Part shown: positions 31,820 to 41,232 of the stretch, piece by piece
How the letters are laid out: each line of letters opens with the position of its first letter
How positions within the stretch are numbered: the first letter of the stretch is position 1
Assembly: GCF_000194135.1 (NCBI RefSeq)
Contig: NC_015318.1
Location: forward strand, 1,623,001 to 1,687,000
Direction of reading: 5' to 3'
DNA: 64,000 bases
Origin: Hippea maritima DSM 10411
GTDB taxonomy: Bacteria; Campylobacterota_A; Desulfurellia; Desulfurellales; Hippeaceae
The notes under the pieces: generated by a model
The model's database searches: none
Told to the model about the DNA's origin: nothing
Seen by the model: the letters and a program-made list of their open reading frames with translations, nothing else
Position numbers and translations under genes: made by a program

Positions 31820-33454
31820 ATGCGCAACACGATCGCAAGGGTTCCACTACCAACTAACGAGCCGGTTTATTCCTACGCACCAGGAACTGTAGAGAGGGAG
31901 AAGCTAAAGGAAGCTATTAAGGAAATCAAGTCTCAACAAATAGAGATACCTCTAATCATTGGTGGCGAGGAAATCAAAACGGGCAACACAAGAGAAATAG
32001 TCGAGCCTCACAACAAGAGTTCAGTCCTTGGTGTTTATCATGTAGCAGGCGAAAAAGAGATAAAAATGGCCATTGAGGCTGCAATGGAGGCCTCCAAGAA
32101 ATGGAGAGAATACGACTGGGTTGACAGGGCAGCAATATTCTTAAAAGCTGCAGAACTTCTAAGTGGTAAATATAGATATCTCATAAATGCAGCGACGATG
32201 CTATCTTTGAGCAAAAACATATTCCAGGCAGAAATAGACTCAGCATGCGAGCTTACAGACTTTTTGAGATTCAACCTCTACTACATGCAGAAGATTTACG
32301 AAGAGCAGCCACTTTACTCACCAAGAGGCACATGGAATATAATGCAATACAGACCACTTGAGGGATTTGTATTCGCTGTTCCACCTTTCAACTTTGTATC
32401 CATTTCAGGCAACCTACCAACAGCTCCAGCCATGATGGGCAATGTTGTTCTATGGAAGCCAGCTTCAAGCTCTGTCTATGCACCCTACATCTTCATGAAG
32501 GTACTCCAGGAGGCAGGATTACCAGATGGTGTTATAAACTTCATACCATCCAAAGGTTCTGTGGTCGGTGACATCGTCTTCTCATCTGAATATTTTGCGG
32601 GCATCCACTTTACAGGTAGCGTTGATACATTCAACAAGATGTGGAAAATGATGGCAGAGAATCTACCCAAGTACAAAGCCTACCCAAGGATAGTAGGCGA
32701 AACTGGCGGAAAAGATTATATATTTGTCCACAAATCAGCAAACACAAAGAAACTCATCACGGCCATCATAAGGGGTGCATACGAATATCAGGGTCAGAAA
32801 TGCTCTGCAGTATCGAGGGTTTATTTGCCCAAATCTATGTGGAACGACATTAAAGATGAACTTTTCAGCGAGATAGATAAGATTAAGATGGGTTCTCCGG
32901 AGGACTTCACAAACTTCATGAACGCCGTCATCGATGAGGAGGCTTACAAAAAGATTGTTAACTATATAGAATACGCAAGGAGTGCATCTGATGCTGAGAT
33001 AATCAAAGGTGGCGGGTATGATGATTCCAAGGGTTGGTTTGTTGAGCCTACAATCATCTACACAGAGAATCCGCACTTCAAGACAATGGAGGAGGAAATC
33101 TTTGGACCTGTTGTGACCATCTATCCATATGAGGACGATAAATATGTAGAGACTCTACACCTATGCGATCAGACAAGCCCATACGGACTGACTGGAGCTA
33201 TATTCTCTGAAGACAGGGATGCCACAAGGGTAGCTCTGGATATACTTGAGGGTAGCGCAGGAAACTTCTACATCAATGATAAACCCACAGGAGCGGTTGT
33301 TGGCCAGCAGCCATTCGGAGGCGCAAGGGCAAGCGGAACGAATGATAAAGCTGGGAGTCATTTGAACCTATTAAGATGGATTACACCAAGGGCTATAAAG
33401 GAAAACTTTGTTGCACCAGAAAGCTTCGAATACCCATTTATGAAAGAGGAGTAA
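31820..33454 (+). CDS. pruA: L-glutamate gamma-semialdehyde dehydrogenase
   Basis: 544 residues, aldehyde dehydrogenase fold. Oxidises glutamate semialdehyde/P5C to glutamate with NAD. The catalytic cysteine is in YQGQKCSAVSRVYLP and the general-base glutamate in IVGETGGKDYIFVHK; NAD-binding FTGSVDTFNKMWKM precedes it. The N-terminal 40 residues (RVPLPTNEPVYSYAPGT) are typical of the eukaryote-like or monofunctional P5CDH group. AAGGAGGTG is an excellent ribosome site ahead of ATG 31820. The proline dehydrogenase gene follows after 3 bases, so the pair forms a complete proline-to-glutamate route. Confidence 0.95.
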   Translation: MRNTIARVPLPTNEPVYSYAPGTVEREKLKEAIKEIKSQQIEIPLIIGGEEIKTGNTREIVEPHNKSSVLGVYHVAGEKEIKMAIEAAMEASKKWREYDWVDRAAIFLKAAELLSGKYRYLINAATMLSLSKNIFQAEIDSACELTDFLRFNLYYMQKIYEEQPLYSPRGTWNIMQYRPLEGFVFAVPPFNFVSISGNLPTAPAMMGNVVLWKPASSSVYAPYIFMKVLQEAGLPDGVINFIPSKGSVVGDIVFSSEYFAGIHFTGSVDTFNKMWKMMAENLPKYKAYPRIVGETGGKDYIFVHKSANTKKLITAIIRGAYEYQGQKCSAVSRVYLPKSMWNDIKDELFSEIDKIKMGSPEDFTNFMNAVIDEEAYKKIVNYIEYARSASDAEIIKGGGYDDSKGWFVEPTIIYTENPHFKTMEEEIFGPVVTIYPYEDDKYVETLHLCDQTSPYGLTGAIFSEDRDATRVALDILEGSAGNFYINDKPTGAVVGQQPFGGARASGTNDKAGSHLNLLRWITPRAIKENFVAPESFEYPFMKEE

Positions 33455-33457
33455 GAG

Positions 33458-34348
33458 ATGTCGCTTTTTAACAAAAGCGTAAGCATGTTTATAGATAAGG
33501 TTCCACCATCAACAGTAGCAGTATTTGCTAAACGTTATATAGCAGGGCCAAATCTTGAAGATGCGGTAAGGGTTACAAAGCAACTAAATGCCCAAGGAGC
33601 TATGACAACGATAGACGTACTGGGCGAATTTGTTTCAAACAAAGAGGAAACGGAACATTTCAGGGATTTGGCCATTAAGGTATTAGAGGCCATAGATAGC
33701 CACCAACTCGATGCAAACCTCTCGCTCAAACTGACGCAAATGGGCCTTAAGTTATCCAAGGCCCTCTGTCTTGATAACATAGAAAAGATATTCAAAAGAG
33801 CCAAAGAGTTAGGAATATTTGTAAGAATAGACATGGAGGATTCAACCTGCACTGATGATACTTTAGAGATCTACAGAAACTACAGGGATGAATTCAACAT
33901 AGGCACTGTGCTTCAAGCCTACATGAGACGTACCATAAACGACATAGAAAAACTCTCAGACGGAAGGCTAAACTTTAGACTATGTAAAGGCATCTACATA
34001 GAACCAAGAAAAATAGCCTACCAAGAAAAAGACATTGTAAGGGATAATTACACCTATTGCCTTGAAACACTCTTTAAAAAGAAAGCCTATGTGGGCATAG
34101 CAACTCACGACGAATATCTCGTATTTCACGCAGAAAGACTTATAAGAGAATACGGCCTTAAACGGAATGAATATGAATATCAGATGTTACTTGGCGTTGA
34201 TGAAGAACTCAGGGAAATCATCCTAAGCAGAGGACATCGCTTAAGGGTTTATGTGCCGTTTGGCAGGGATTGGCTACCCTATTCAATAAGAAGGCTTAAA
34301 GAAAACCCAAATCTCATTAAATCGGCTTTGGAAGGATACCTAAGGTGA
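33458..34348 (+). CDS. proline dehydrogenase, monofunctional
   Basis: 296 residues, FAD-dependent (beta-alpha)8 barrel. Oxidises proline to pyrroline-5-carboxylate, passing electrons to quinone at the membrane. Visible family motifs: LSLKLTQMGL, VRIDMEDSTCTDDTL, RLCKGIYIEPRKIAY, and the substrate-binding double arginine in FGRDWLPYSIRRLKENP. The short length matches the bacterial monofunctional ProDH group. It follows pruA directly and ends before a hairpin terminator. Confidence 0.94.
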   Translation: MSLFNKSVSMFIDKVPPSTVAVFAKRYIAGPNLEDAVRVTKQLNAQGAMTTIDVLGEFVSNKEETEHFRDLAIKVLEAIDSHQLDANLSLKLTQMGLKLSKALCLDNIEKIFKRAKELGIFVRIDMEDSTCTDDTLEIYRNYRDEFNIGTVLQAYMRRTINDIEKLSDGRLNFRLCKGIYIEPRKIAYQEKDIVRDNYTYCLETLFKKKAYVGIATHDEYLVFHAERLIREYGLKRNEYEYQMLLGVDEELREIILSRGHRLRVYVPFGRDWLPYSIRRLKENPNLIKSALEGYLR

Positions 34349-34356
34349 TAACAATA

Positions 34357-34376
34357 GCCCCGCTTTAGTGCGGGGT
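34357..34376. terminator. bidirectional intrinsic terminator
   Basis: CCCCGC (34358-34363) and GCGGGG (34370-34375) form a GC stem with a TTTAGT loop. It lies between the converging proline dehydrogenase and GNAT genes and overlaps the last codons of the latter. T-runs are modest on both sides. Confidence 0.65.
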
Positions 34377-35480
34377 TATCTCTTTTTCGTAGATGCGATA
34401 AGTCTTGTAGTGTTCAGCCCCCATTTTTAGTATGGGTTTATTGATAGCCTCATTATCTTCAAGCGTCCAGGAGAGTTCACCACCCTTACCGCCCCTTTTT
34501 TCTACCACTTCGAAGCTTTTTACATACAATAACAAATCAACACCCAGCTTTCTGCACTCTGGCAAAACGCCAAGCGTTATCAACCTGTAGTTATCTATCT
34601 TTTTTAATCTATAGATTAACTTAAAGGCATTAAACGGCGTAATCTTGCCACCCATACCTTTAAGAGCTTGGTTGAAATCGGGTATAATGGCAGAAAAGCC
34701 GCAAGGATGTCCATCCTTTTGGGCTATAATTATCAACTCTTCAGGCACCATAGTTTTGAAATCTTTTGTTCCGTAGTAAAATTCCTCAAATGTAGGTGGC
34801 ACAAAGCCCCAATTATCTTTCCATGCCTCACAGTAAAGTTTATGTATAACCCTAAGGTCATTTTCAAAGTTTTTCTTTGAAAACGATCTTAACTGTATAG
34901 AAAATTTCTTTTGAGCATACAGGGAAAGCCTTTTTAGCTTCTCTTTGGGTTTATTTCCCACAGAAAGATAAAAAGCAAACAAATCCTTTACCTTTTTGAA
35001 GCCGTTCTGTTCAATTAAATCCATGTAATAGGCCTTATTATACGGCATCATGAAAACAGGTTCTGCAAAAAAACCCTTAACCAACAATCCGCTTACATCA
35101 TTCATGGAAGGGCTTATTGGCCCTCTTATACGATCCAAACCCTCCTTTGATAAATAATCCTCAGCAGCCTTAAACAGATCTCTTGCAACATCTAAATCTT
35201 CAATTGATTCAAAAAACCCAAAGAAACCCACTTTATCGTTATGCATTTGATTATGCCTGTAATTTACAACTGCCGCAATTCTTCCTGCTATTTTTCCGTT
35301 TTTGTATGCCAAAAATAGCTTTCTTTTGGCGTTTTTATAGAACGGGTTGTTTTTTGAATCTAATAACTTTTTTTCCTCATCCAAAAGCTGCTGCACATAA
35401 AACGGGTCATCTTTATAGATGGTTTTGGCAGGAAAAGTCAAAAATAACTCTAAATCCTCACTCTCGGCTATGCTAATCAT
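34365..35480 (-). CDS. GNAT-superfamily protein, candidate bacterial ceramide synthase
   Basis: 371 residues. The N-terminal half has the GNAT-type strand [20 protein letters not shown], then [12 protein letters not shown] and the segment [20 protein letters not shown]. The C-terminal half contains [20 protein letters not shown], an acyl-CoA-binding motif A pattern (L-G-V-x-P-x-x-R-x-x-G). It overlaps the start of nothing but is 4 bases coupled to the serine-palmitoyltransferase-like gene upstream. Bacterial ceramide synthases described so far are GNAT-type proteins encoded near SPT genes, so N-acylation of a sphingoid base is a reasonable hypothesis. A general N-acetyltransferase is the alternative. 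Confidence 0.6.
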   Translation of the reverse strand: MISIAESEDLELFLTFPAKTIYKDDPFYVQQLLDEEKKLLDSKNNPFYKNAKRKLFLAYKNGKIAGRIAAVVNYRHNQMHNDKVGFFGFFESIEDLDVARDLFKAAEDYLSKEGLDRIRGPISPSMNDVSGLLVKGFFAEPVFMMPYNKAYYMDLIEQNGFKKVKDLFAFYLSVGNKPKEKLKRLSLYAQKKFSIQLRSFSKKNFENDLRVIHKLYCEAWKDNWGFVPPTFEEFYYGTKDFKTMVPEELIIIAQKDGHPCGFSAIIPDFNQALKGMGGKITPFNAFKLIYRLKKIDNYRLITLGVLPECRKLGVDLLLYVKSFEVVEKRGGKGGELSWTLEDNEAINKPILKMGAEHYKTYRIYEKEITPH

Positions 35481-36658
35481 ATAACCCCAAGGGCTTTACC
35501 CACCTTGTAGAGTTTATCTAAGGCAAAATCTATCTGCTCAAACGTATGTGTAGCCATCAAACTCAATCTAATGAGTGCCTTATTTGGCGGAACGGCAGGA
35601 GATAGAACAGGATTAACAAAAAGTCCTTCATCAAACAACATTCTTCTCATCTTTAAAACAGTTCCGTTATCGCCAACTATCAGCGGAATTATGGGCGTGC
35701 AACTTGTGCCTATATCATAACCCATATCCACCACGCCTTTTCTCATTCTCCCGGTATTTGCCCACAGCTTATCTATCAACTCAGGCTCATTTTCCATTAT
35801 ATCCAACGCAGCTAAAACGGCCGCTGTAGATGCTGGTGTAATACTTGCTGAGAAAATAACACTCCTTGCAAAATGCCTTAAGTAGTCTATAACCTCTTTA
35901 TCTGCAGCTATAAAACCGCCTAAAGAGGCAAACGATTTGCTAAATGTGCCCATTATTATATCAACTTCATCCTCAAGGCCAAAGTGATTAGCCGTACCCC
36001 GTCCGTTTTTGCCTAAGACACCAAAAGAATGGGCATCATCAACCATCAATCGAGCGTTATATTGCTTCTTTAGCTTAACCATTTCTGGCAGGTTAGCTAT
36101 ATCGCCATCCATGCTATATACACCATCAACAACGATGAGTTTGCCTGCATCTTTATCAATCGACTCTAAAACCTTCTTAAGTGAGTTCATATCGTTGTGG
36201 ACAAACCTTTTCACCTCTCCATAGGAAAGCCTTGAGCCATCCACAATACTTGCATGGTCTGATTTGTCCAATATTACATACTCGCCTTTACCAACCAAGC
36301 CAGCTATCGCACCAAGATTGGCCTGAAAGCCCGTACTGAACAGCAATGCATTCCCTTTATTCACAAAGGCCGCAAGCCTCTCTTCAAGCTCTTCGTGTAT
36401 GTCCAATGTTCCATTTAAAAACCTTGAGCCAGCACAACCCGTGCCGTATTTTTCTATGGCATCAATCGCAGCCTTTTTAACCTTAGGGTGCACGGTAAGG
36501 CCAAGGTAGCTATTGGAACCAAGCATCAATATTTTTCTGTTGTTTATTATAACTTCTGTATCTTGTTCTGAGGAGATGGGTTGAAAGTAAGGATAAAGAC
36601 CAAGCTGTCTAATCTCTTGAGCTTCCTTAAAGTTATAACATTTATCAAAAAGATCCAT
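35477..36658 (-). CDS. alpha-oxoamine synthase, serine palmitoyltransferase-like
   Basis: 393 residues, PLP-dependent. The N-terminal [20 protein letters not shown] and [18 protein letters not shown], with [20 protein letters not shown], match the bacterial SPT-like branch (Bacteroides type) better than KBL (glycine C-acetyltransferase) or BioF. The PLP lysine is in [13 protein letters not shown] and the DAHS motif in [14 protein letters not shown] condenses serine with a palmitoyl thioester to 3-ketodihydrosphingosine, the first step in sphingolipids. Coupled to the GNAT-type gene. AGGGGAG-type site precedes the ATG. Distinguishing SPT from KBL needs phylogeny or assay. Confidence 0.7.
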   Translation of the reverse strand: MDLFDKCYNFKEAQEIRQLGLYPYFQPISSEQDTEVIINNRKILMLGSNSYLGLTVHPKVKKAAIDAIEKYGTGCAGSRFLNGTLDIHEELEERLAAFVNKGNALLFSTGFQANLGAIAGLVGKGEYVILDKSDHASIVDGSRLSYGEVKRFVHNDMNSLKKVLESIDKDAGKLIVVDGVYSMDGDIANLPEMVKLKKQYNARLMVDDAHSFGVLGKNGRGTANHFGLEDEVDIIMGTFSKSFASLGGFIAADKEVIDYLRHFARSVIFSASITPASTAAVLAALDIMENEPELIDKLWANTGRMRKGVVDMGYDIGTSCTPIIPLIVGDNGTVLKMRRMLFDEGLFVNPVLSPAVPPNKALIRLSLMATHTFEQIDFALDKLYKVGKALGVI

Positions 36659-36787
36659 TCTTCACTCCCCTTGTAAAATGATTTTACTTTCTATAAAAAA
36701 AACGCTTTTTTGTCAAGAATTAGAGAATTCCCAAGACCAGATAGGTCCAAACATACTTACCACCTAAAGCAAATAGAGGTAATATCT

Positions 36788-37024
36788 ATGTCTGAGAATG
36801 AGAATGATAGAAAAGAGAGTGGAGGCACCAACATGGAAGTGAAGAGAATAAGAAAGATAGTAGGGGCAGAAAACCTGAAAGTAGGTTTTCTGCCCGTTAA
36901 ATCTTTCTCTTTCTCAAGGGCTGATGCAGCCCACATCCTCTTTTGCATATTCAAATCACTGGATTTGAATATAATAGGAAGACCCATAAAACTCCTAAAG
37001 GGATGGAGGCTGCATCATGGATAG
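36788..37024 (+). CDS. small ORF coupled to a truncated transposase
   Basis: 78 residues from ATG 36788, with AGAGGT at 36775-36780 as ribosome site. The first 20 residues are acidic and polar, the rest basic and hydrophobic (RIRKIVGAENLKVGFLPVKS). No family recognised. The stop overlaps the start of the transposase fragment at 37017 by 8 bases, so the two are translationally coupled and probably belong to the same mobile element. Confidence 0.5.
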   Translation: MSENENDRKESGGTNMEVKRIRKIVGAENLKVGFLPVKSFSFSRADAAHILFCIFKSLDLNIIGRPIKLLKGWRLHHG

Positions 37025-37328
37025 TATATACCACACTTTGAGAAAATCAAACCCTGCAAGTGCAAGAATTTTGGTCAGAAAGGTTTTAGAGAAAAACAAC
37101 GGCAATGTCTCAAAAACAGCAAGAATACTTGGCATATCAAGGGCTACAGTGAGAAGGGCAAGGGATGGAGAACTAAATGACTTATCAAGAAGACCAAAGA
37201 ACATAAGAAAAAAGATGGACTGTTTTCTTGAAAAACTCATTGCTGAAGAGGCAAAAAGCACAGGGTACAGATACAGGCTTCTAAGCTATTACCTAAAGAA
37301 CAAATACTCCATAGAGTGTCATCCGCCG
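37017..37328 (+). pseudogene. helix-turn-helix transposase, N-terminal fragment
   Basis: About 104 residues: NPASARILVRKVLEKNNGNV, then a helix-turn-helix (KTARILGISRATVRRARDGE), SRRPKNIRKKMDCFLEKLIA and TGYRYRLLSYYLKNKYSIEC. This is the DNA-binding half expected ahead of an rve-type integrase core in IS481/IS3-like transposases. It is cut at 37328 by the type II IS21 element, and the catalytic part is not found on the other side. Confidence 0.65.
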
Positions 37329-37420
37329 TGCTAAAATACACCGCAAACGTCTACTAAAAGTGCACCACTTTTAGTAATTGTTTATACTCTCCTGGAATAA
37401 TCTTTTTCAAGGAGAGTACT

Positions 37421-38491
37421 ATGATTAGCAAGGAGGAGTTTGTTGTGATTCACACACTGCATTCTCAAGGGTTGTCAATCAGACAGATATCAAAAATTCT
37501 TGGTCTAAACAGAAGAACGGTATCAAAAAGACTGAAAGAGGAGGATTTAAAACCGTATTCCAAAAGAAGCTACCCCTCAAAGCTTGATGGTTACAAAGAT
37601 TATATAAGGACAAGGATTAATCAAGCCTATCCAGATAGGATTCCTTCTACTGTCGTTTTAAGAGAGATAGCTGATATGGGATACACAGGGAGTCTAAGAA
37701 CACTTCAGAAATACACAAAAACCATCTACGATAGTATTGACCCAAAAAGAGGTAAAAACAGTGAGGAAATAATTAGGTTTGAAACCGAAAAAGGCTTTCA
37801 AGCTCAGGTTGATTGGACAACCATTAGGTCAGGTCAAAAGCCCATTTATGCATTTGTTATGGTTTTAGGTTATTCAAGAGCAGCTTTTGTTTATTTTACA
37901 GATAACATGCGACAGGACATATTTCAGTCCTGCCACATTAAAGCGTTCGACTACTTTGGTGGAATACCAAAGACCATACTGTATGATAACCTAAAATCCG
38001 TTGTAATTCAAAGGGATAAATAGGGACAAAACAGACACGGAATAAACGATGAGTTTCTTGATTTCTCAAAGGGCTTGTTTGTACCGAAACTCTGTAAACC
38101 ATATAAGGCAAAGACAAAGGGGAAGGTAGAAAGGTTTAATTCATATCTGAAGAACAATTTCTACAAGCCTTTGAGGGCAAAGCTAAAGAACTCTGGTTTG
38201 GAGATAACCCCTGATCTTCTAAACTCATACATCTTCTCCTGGCTTGAGATGGCAAACAACAGAATACATGCAACAACAAAGAGAAGACCTTTTAATATGC
38301 TGAAAGAGGAGTATGGGTTTTTGACAAAGATACCGGATGGTCTGATTGCCAAAAGTGGGGATAGAAATGACCATAAAATCACTGAAGCCATTGAAAAGAC
38401 AAACAGAACCTACTCTGATATCGATATCTCATACTACACAAATATAGATGAATACGAAAGGCTCTTGCTTGGGGAGAGCAGTAATGGTTAA
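37421..38491 (+). pseudogene. istA: IS21 type II IstA with internal amber stop
   Basis: One continuous frame of 357 codons broken by a single TAG at 38021-38023. Before it: a helix-turn-helix (LSIRQISKILGLNRRTVSKR), the first catalytic Asp (FQAQVDWTTI) and the second (ILYDNLKSVVIQRDK). After it: GQNRHGINDEFLDFSK and the catalytic Glu in TKGKVERFNSYLKNNF. Relatives usually have tyrosine at this point (RDKYG), so one base change from TAT/TAC explains the stop. Without suppression the transposase lacks its glutamate. ATG 37421 follows AAGGAGAG. Confidence 0.85.
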
Positions 38492-39260
38492 GACAAGGAT
38501 AGAGGAATACTGCAAGAAATTAAAATTAAGCGGTATTCTAACTGCCTATAGCTCTTTATCTGATAGAGCTGCAAAAGAGAATCTCTCCTTCTCCGAATTC
38601 CTGTTCCTTCTGCTTGAATCTGAATATGAGACAAGAAACGAAAGGTCAAAACAGACAATCCTAAAGTTTGCAGGGTTTCCAAAGATAAAGACAATAGATA
38701 CATTTGACTTTTCTTTTTCATCTTTGGATAAAACACTGATAAATGAAATACTAACAATGCGGTTTGTTGATGAAACAAAAAACATACTCCTGATTGGACC
38801 GTCAGGCACTGGAAAGACACACCTTGCTATAGCCATAGGCTATGCTGCTGCACAGCATAGAATAAAGACAAAGTTCATAACAATGGCTGACCTTGCAATC
38901 ACATTGGAGGCAGCAGAAACACAGAACAGATTGGATTCATACATAAAGAAGGTGATAAACTCCGCAAGATTACTTATTATCGATGAATTTGGGTATTTCA
39001 AGCTCAATGAGAAACAGTCCAATCTGTTATTCCAGATAGTAAACAAGAAGTATGAAACGGGGTCTATTATAATAACCACTAACCTGTCATTTATTAGATG
39101 GAAGGAGGTTTTGAACAATGATGAAGGTTTAACTACCGCTATACTGGATAGGTTAATACACCACAGCTACATCATCAACATTAAAGGTGAAAGCTATAGG
39201 CTGAGACAGAAGAAAAAAGCAGGGCTTTTGGATTTCAATCCCAATTCTCAGGGTTTTTAA
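38484..39260 (+). CDS. istB: IS21 type II helper ATPase IstB
   Basis: 258 residues from ATG 38484, overlapping the istA stop by 8 bases; GGGGAGAG lies upstream. Walker A GPSGTGKTH, Walker B LLIIDEFGYFKL and the sensor SIIITTNLSFIRW are intact. AAA+ ATPase partner of IstA. Only moderately similar to the type I IstB in this window, so the two IS21 types are distinct elements. Confidence 0.9.
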   Translation: MVKTRIEEYCKKLKLSGILTAYSSLSDRAAKENLSFSEFLFLLLESEYETRNERSKQTILKFAGFPKIKTIDTFDFSFSSLDKTLINEILTMRFVDETKNILLIGPSGTGKTHLAIAIGYAAAQHRIKTKFITMADLAITLEAAETQNRLDSYIKKVINSARLLIIDEFGYFKLNEKQSNLLFQIVNKKYETGSIIITTNLSFIRWKEVLNNDEGLTTAILDRLIHHSYIINIKGESYRLRQKKKAGLLDFNPNSQGF

Positions 39261-39321
39261 TAGGGAAGGAATGGTGCACTTTTGCAGGGCGTATTGGTGC
39301 AGTTTTGGATTGCGCTTGACA

Positions 39322-39636
39322 GTTTTGTATTTGGGCTTTGATATGAGTTTAGCCTCTGATATCATTATGCATTCTAACTTCTTTGTTTTTTCTTCAAATG
39401 CTTTTCTTGCATCAGCTTCACAGAAAAATGCTCTCTTTTGTAATTTCTCAATGAGTTTTGTTTCCTGTTTTTCTTTTTCTTGATACTCTTTCTTTATCGT
39501 TTTGTCCCCTCTTGATTTAGCATAACTGTTTTTGTATAAAACCCACTGTTGTTTCATTCCTTCATAATCTACTGTGTACTGGATAGCCTGATAGTTCTCA
39601 TCAAGCTGAATAAATTCCTCTTCATTGTGGTTTTTG
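39322..39636 (-). mobile_element. IS1634-type element, copy 3, distal fragment
   Basis: Minus-strand match to the middle of the IS1634 transposase (EGMKQQWVLYKNSYAKSRGD to AKLISKPKYKT). It is cut on the left by the type II IS21 right end (39321/39322) and on the right by the type I IS21 insertion. The 3' third of the transposase and the right terminus of the IS1634 copy are missing. Confidence 0.85.
39630..39636 (+). repeat. 7-bp target duplication of IS21 type I copy 2 (left)
   Basis: GTTTTTG here and at 42077-42083. Removing the IS21 element and one copy restores the uninterrupted IS1634 transposase sequence. Confidence 0.9.
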
Positions 39637-39751
39637 TGCTAAAGCTACAATAAACTCCCCACCAAAAGGGCTTATAAATTCCCCACCCTTTTGGTAGCAT
39701 GCCCTAATCTTTTTAAAAGATGGAGGGTAAATAAAATTGTTGGGGGTTTGT

Positions 39752-40123
39752 ATGTATTACTCGGTAAAAGCACTACTGAGTATTGGGAAAAATGTCTCAC
39801 AGATTGCAAGAGAGCTAAAGATTGACAGGAAAACAGTCAGAAAGATTAAGAAAAAGGTAGAAAGTGGGGAGATTGAAACACCCACCATCAAAAGGAAAAG
39901 TATCCTTGATCCATACAAGGATGAAATCATTGAGTATTTAAAAAGTGGTCTCTCCGCTGTTTTAATCCACCAGAAGTTAAAAGAAAAGCATAGTCTAAAT
40001 GTAAGCTATAGCTCTGTGAAACGCTACATCAGGAAGCTAAAGCCAGGTGAGCCCTTCATCCCCTTAATAAGCCCACCTGGCCAAGAAGCCCAAGTAGATT
40101 TCGGCTATGCCGGTTATTTCTAA
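39752..40123 (+). CDS. istA: IS21 IstA, N-terminal part (ORF A)
   Basis: 123 residues, as ORF A of copy 1, except for a few substitutions (VESGEIETPTIK here, VENGEIKTPTIK there). Contains the helix-turn-helix and first catalytic Asp, and ends at the same TAA TAA TAG triplet. Confidence 0.85.
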   Translation: MYYSVKALLSIGKNVSQIARELKIDRKTVRKIKKKVESGEIETPTIKRKSILDPYKDEIIEYLKSGLSAVLIHQKLKEKHSLNVSYSSVKRYIRKLKPGEPFIPLISPPGQEAQVDFGYAGYF

Positions 40124-41231
40124 TAATAGCAGAAGAAAAAAGAAAGTAAAGTACTGGATATTCTCAATGGTTTTGTCCTATTCGAGGTACAGATACTATG
40201 AGCTTGTGGATAACCAAAGTATACCGACATTCATAAACTGCCATATCAATGCATTTGAATATTTCTCTGGTGCACCAAAGGCTATAAAGATAGACAACCT
40301 AAAAAGCGGTGTATTGCATGTTAACTTCTATGAGCCTGAAATTCAGCATGAATATGCAAGGATGCTTGAGTATTACAACTCCTCTGCTGTTGCCTGTAGG
40401 GTGAGAAAACCAAATGAGAAGGGCAAGGTAGAATCCAGCATAAAATACATAAAGAACAACTTTCTAAAAAGCATAAGAGCGGAAGGAATAGAAGACATAG
40501 ACACAGTCAAAGAGAAGCTTTTATTCTGGCAGGACAACATCTGTAATGCAAAGCTACACGGCACAACAAGAAAAATACCGAAGGATGAGTTTCTCAATGT
40601 AGAAAAGGAAAAACTCAACAGATTGCCAGATAGAAGATATGAGACCTACGATATTGCAAAAAGAACTGTAAACACCTACTCCCACATCTATTACAGGTAC
40701 AACTACTACTCTGTGCCTGAAAAATACATATCAGAAAAGCTCAATATTAGGTCAAATGGAAAGATAATGGAGATCTATGATTCATCGTTCAACTTAATAG
40801 CCACACATGAGCTTTCTCAATCAAAGGGTGAGTTCATAACAAAGGAAAGCCATAAACCCAAGATGAAGAAAAATCCCACAGATTCAGAATACACCACCAT
40901 GACGCTTGATATAGGTGAAAGCGCCTACCTGTTCTATAAAAGGCTAAGAAAAGAGAAACCTGCCTCATATCACAGGGTAATGAGAGGTGTAATGTCTCTT
41001 TCAAAGGGATACCCCAAAGAGACAATGGAGCTTGCATTCAAAAGGGCAATTGATTTCAACTGCATAAGCTATTCCTCTTTAAAAAGCATACTGAAGAATG
41101 AGCTCTACAACATTCCCTACGACAAACCAGACTCACCCATAGCCTTAGGTTTTTATAACCCACTAAGAGCTTACGATGAAATGACAGATATAAAAGCAGA
41201 TATGAAAACAGACATTATGAGTGGTGAGTGA
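40107..41231 (+). CDS. istA: IS21 IstA, C-terminal part (ORF B)
   Basis: 374 residues in the +1 frame relative to ORF A, carrying the second Asp (IDNLKSGV) and Glu (KGKVESSIKY). Differs from copy 1 at SNGKIME and LSQSKGEF. Same overlap with ORF A as in the other copies. Confidence 0.85.
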   Translation: MPVISNNSRRKKKVKYWIFSMVLSYSRYRYYELVDNQSIPTFINCHINAFEYFSGAPKAIKIDNLKSGVLHVNFYEPEIQHEYARMLEYYNSSAVACRVRKPNEKGKVESSIKYIKNNFLKSIRAEGIEDIDTVKEKLLFWQDNICNAKLHGTTRKIPKDEFLNVEKEKLNRLPDRRYETYDIAKRTVNTYSHIYYRYNYYSVPEKYISEKLNIRSNGKIMEIYDSSFNLIATHELSQSKGEFITKESHKPKMKKNPTDSEYTTMTLDIGESAYLFYKRLRKEKPASYHRVMRGVMSLSKGYPKETMELAFKRAIDFNCISYSSLKSILKNELYNIPYDKPDSPIALGFYNPLRAYDEMTDIKADMKTDIMSGE

Positions 41232-41232
41232 A

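Larger units (their letters stand above)
37329..39321 (+). mobile_element. IS21-type element (type II)
   Basis: About 1993 bp. Left end TGCTAAAATACACCGC, right end GCGCTTGACA. Repeats of AAAGTGCACCA occur inside both ends (near 37356 and 39273, opposite orientations). It carries istA, with an internal amber codon, and istB. Left flank is a truncated transposase and right flank the 3' remnant of an IS1634 copy; no target duplication is apparent. Confidence 0.8.
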
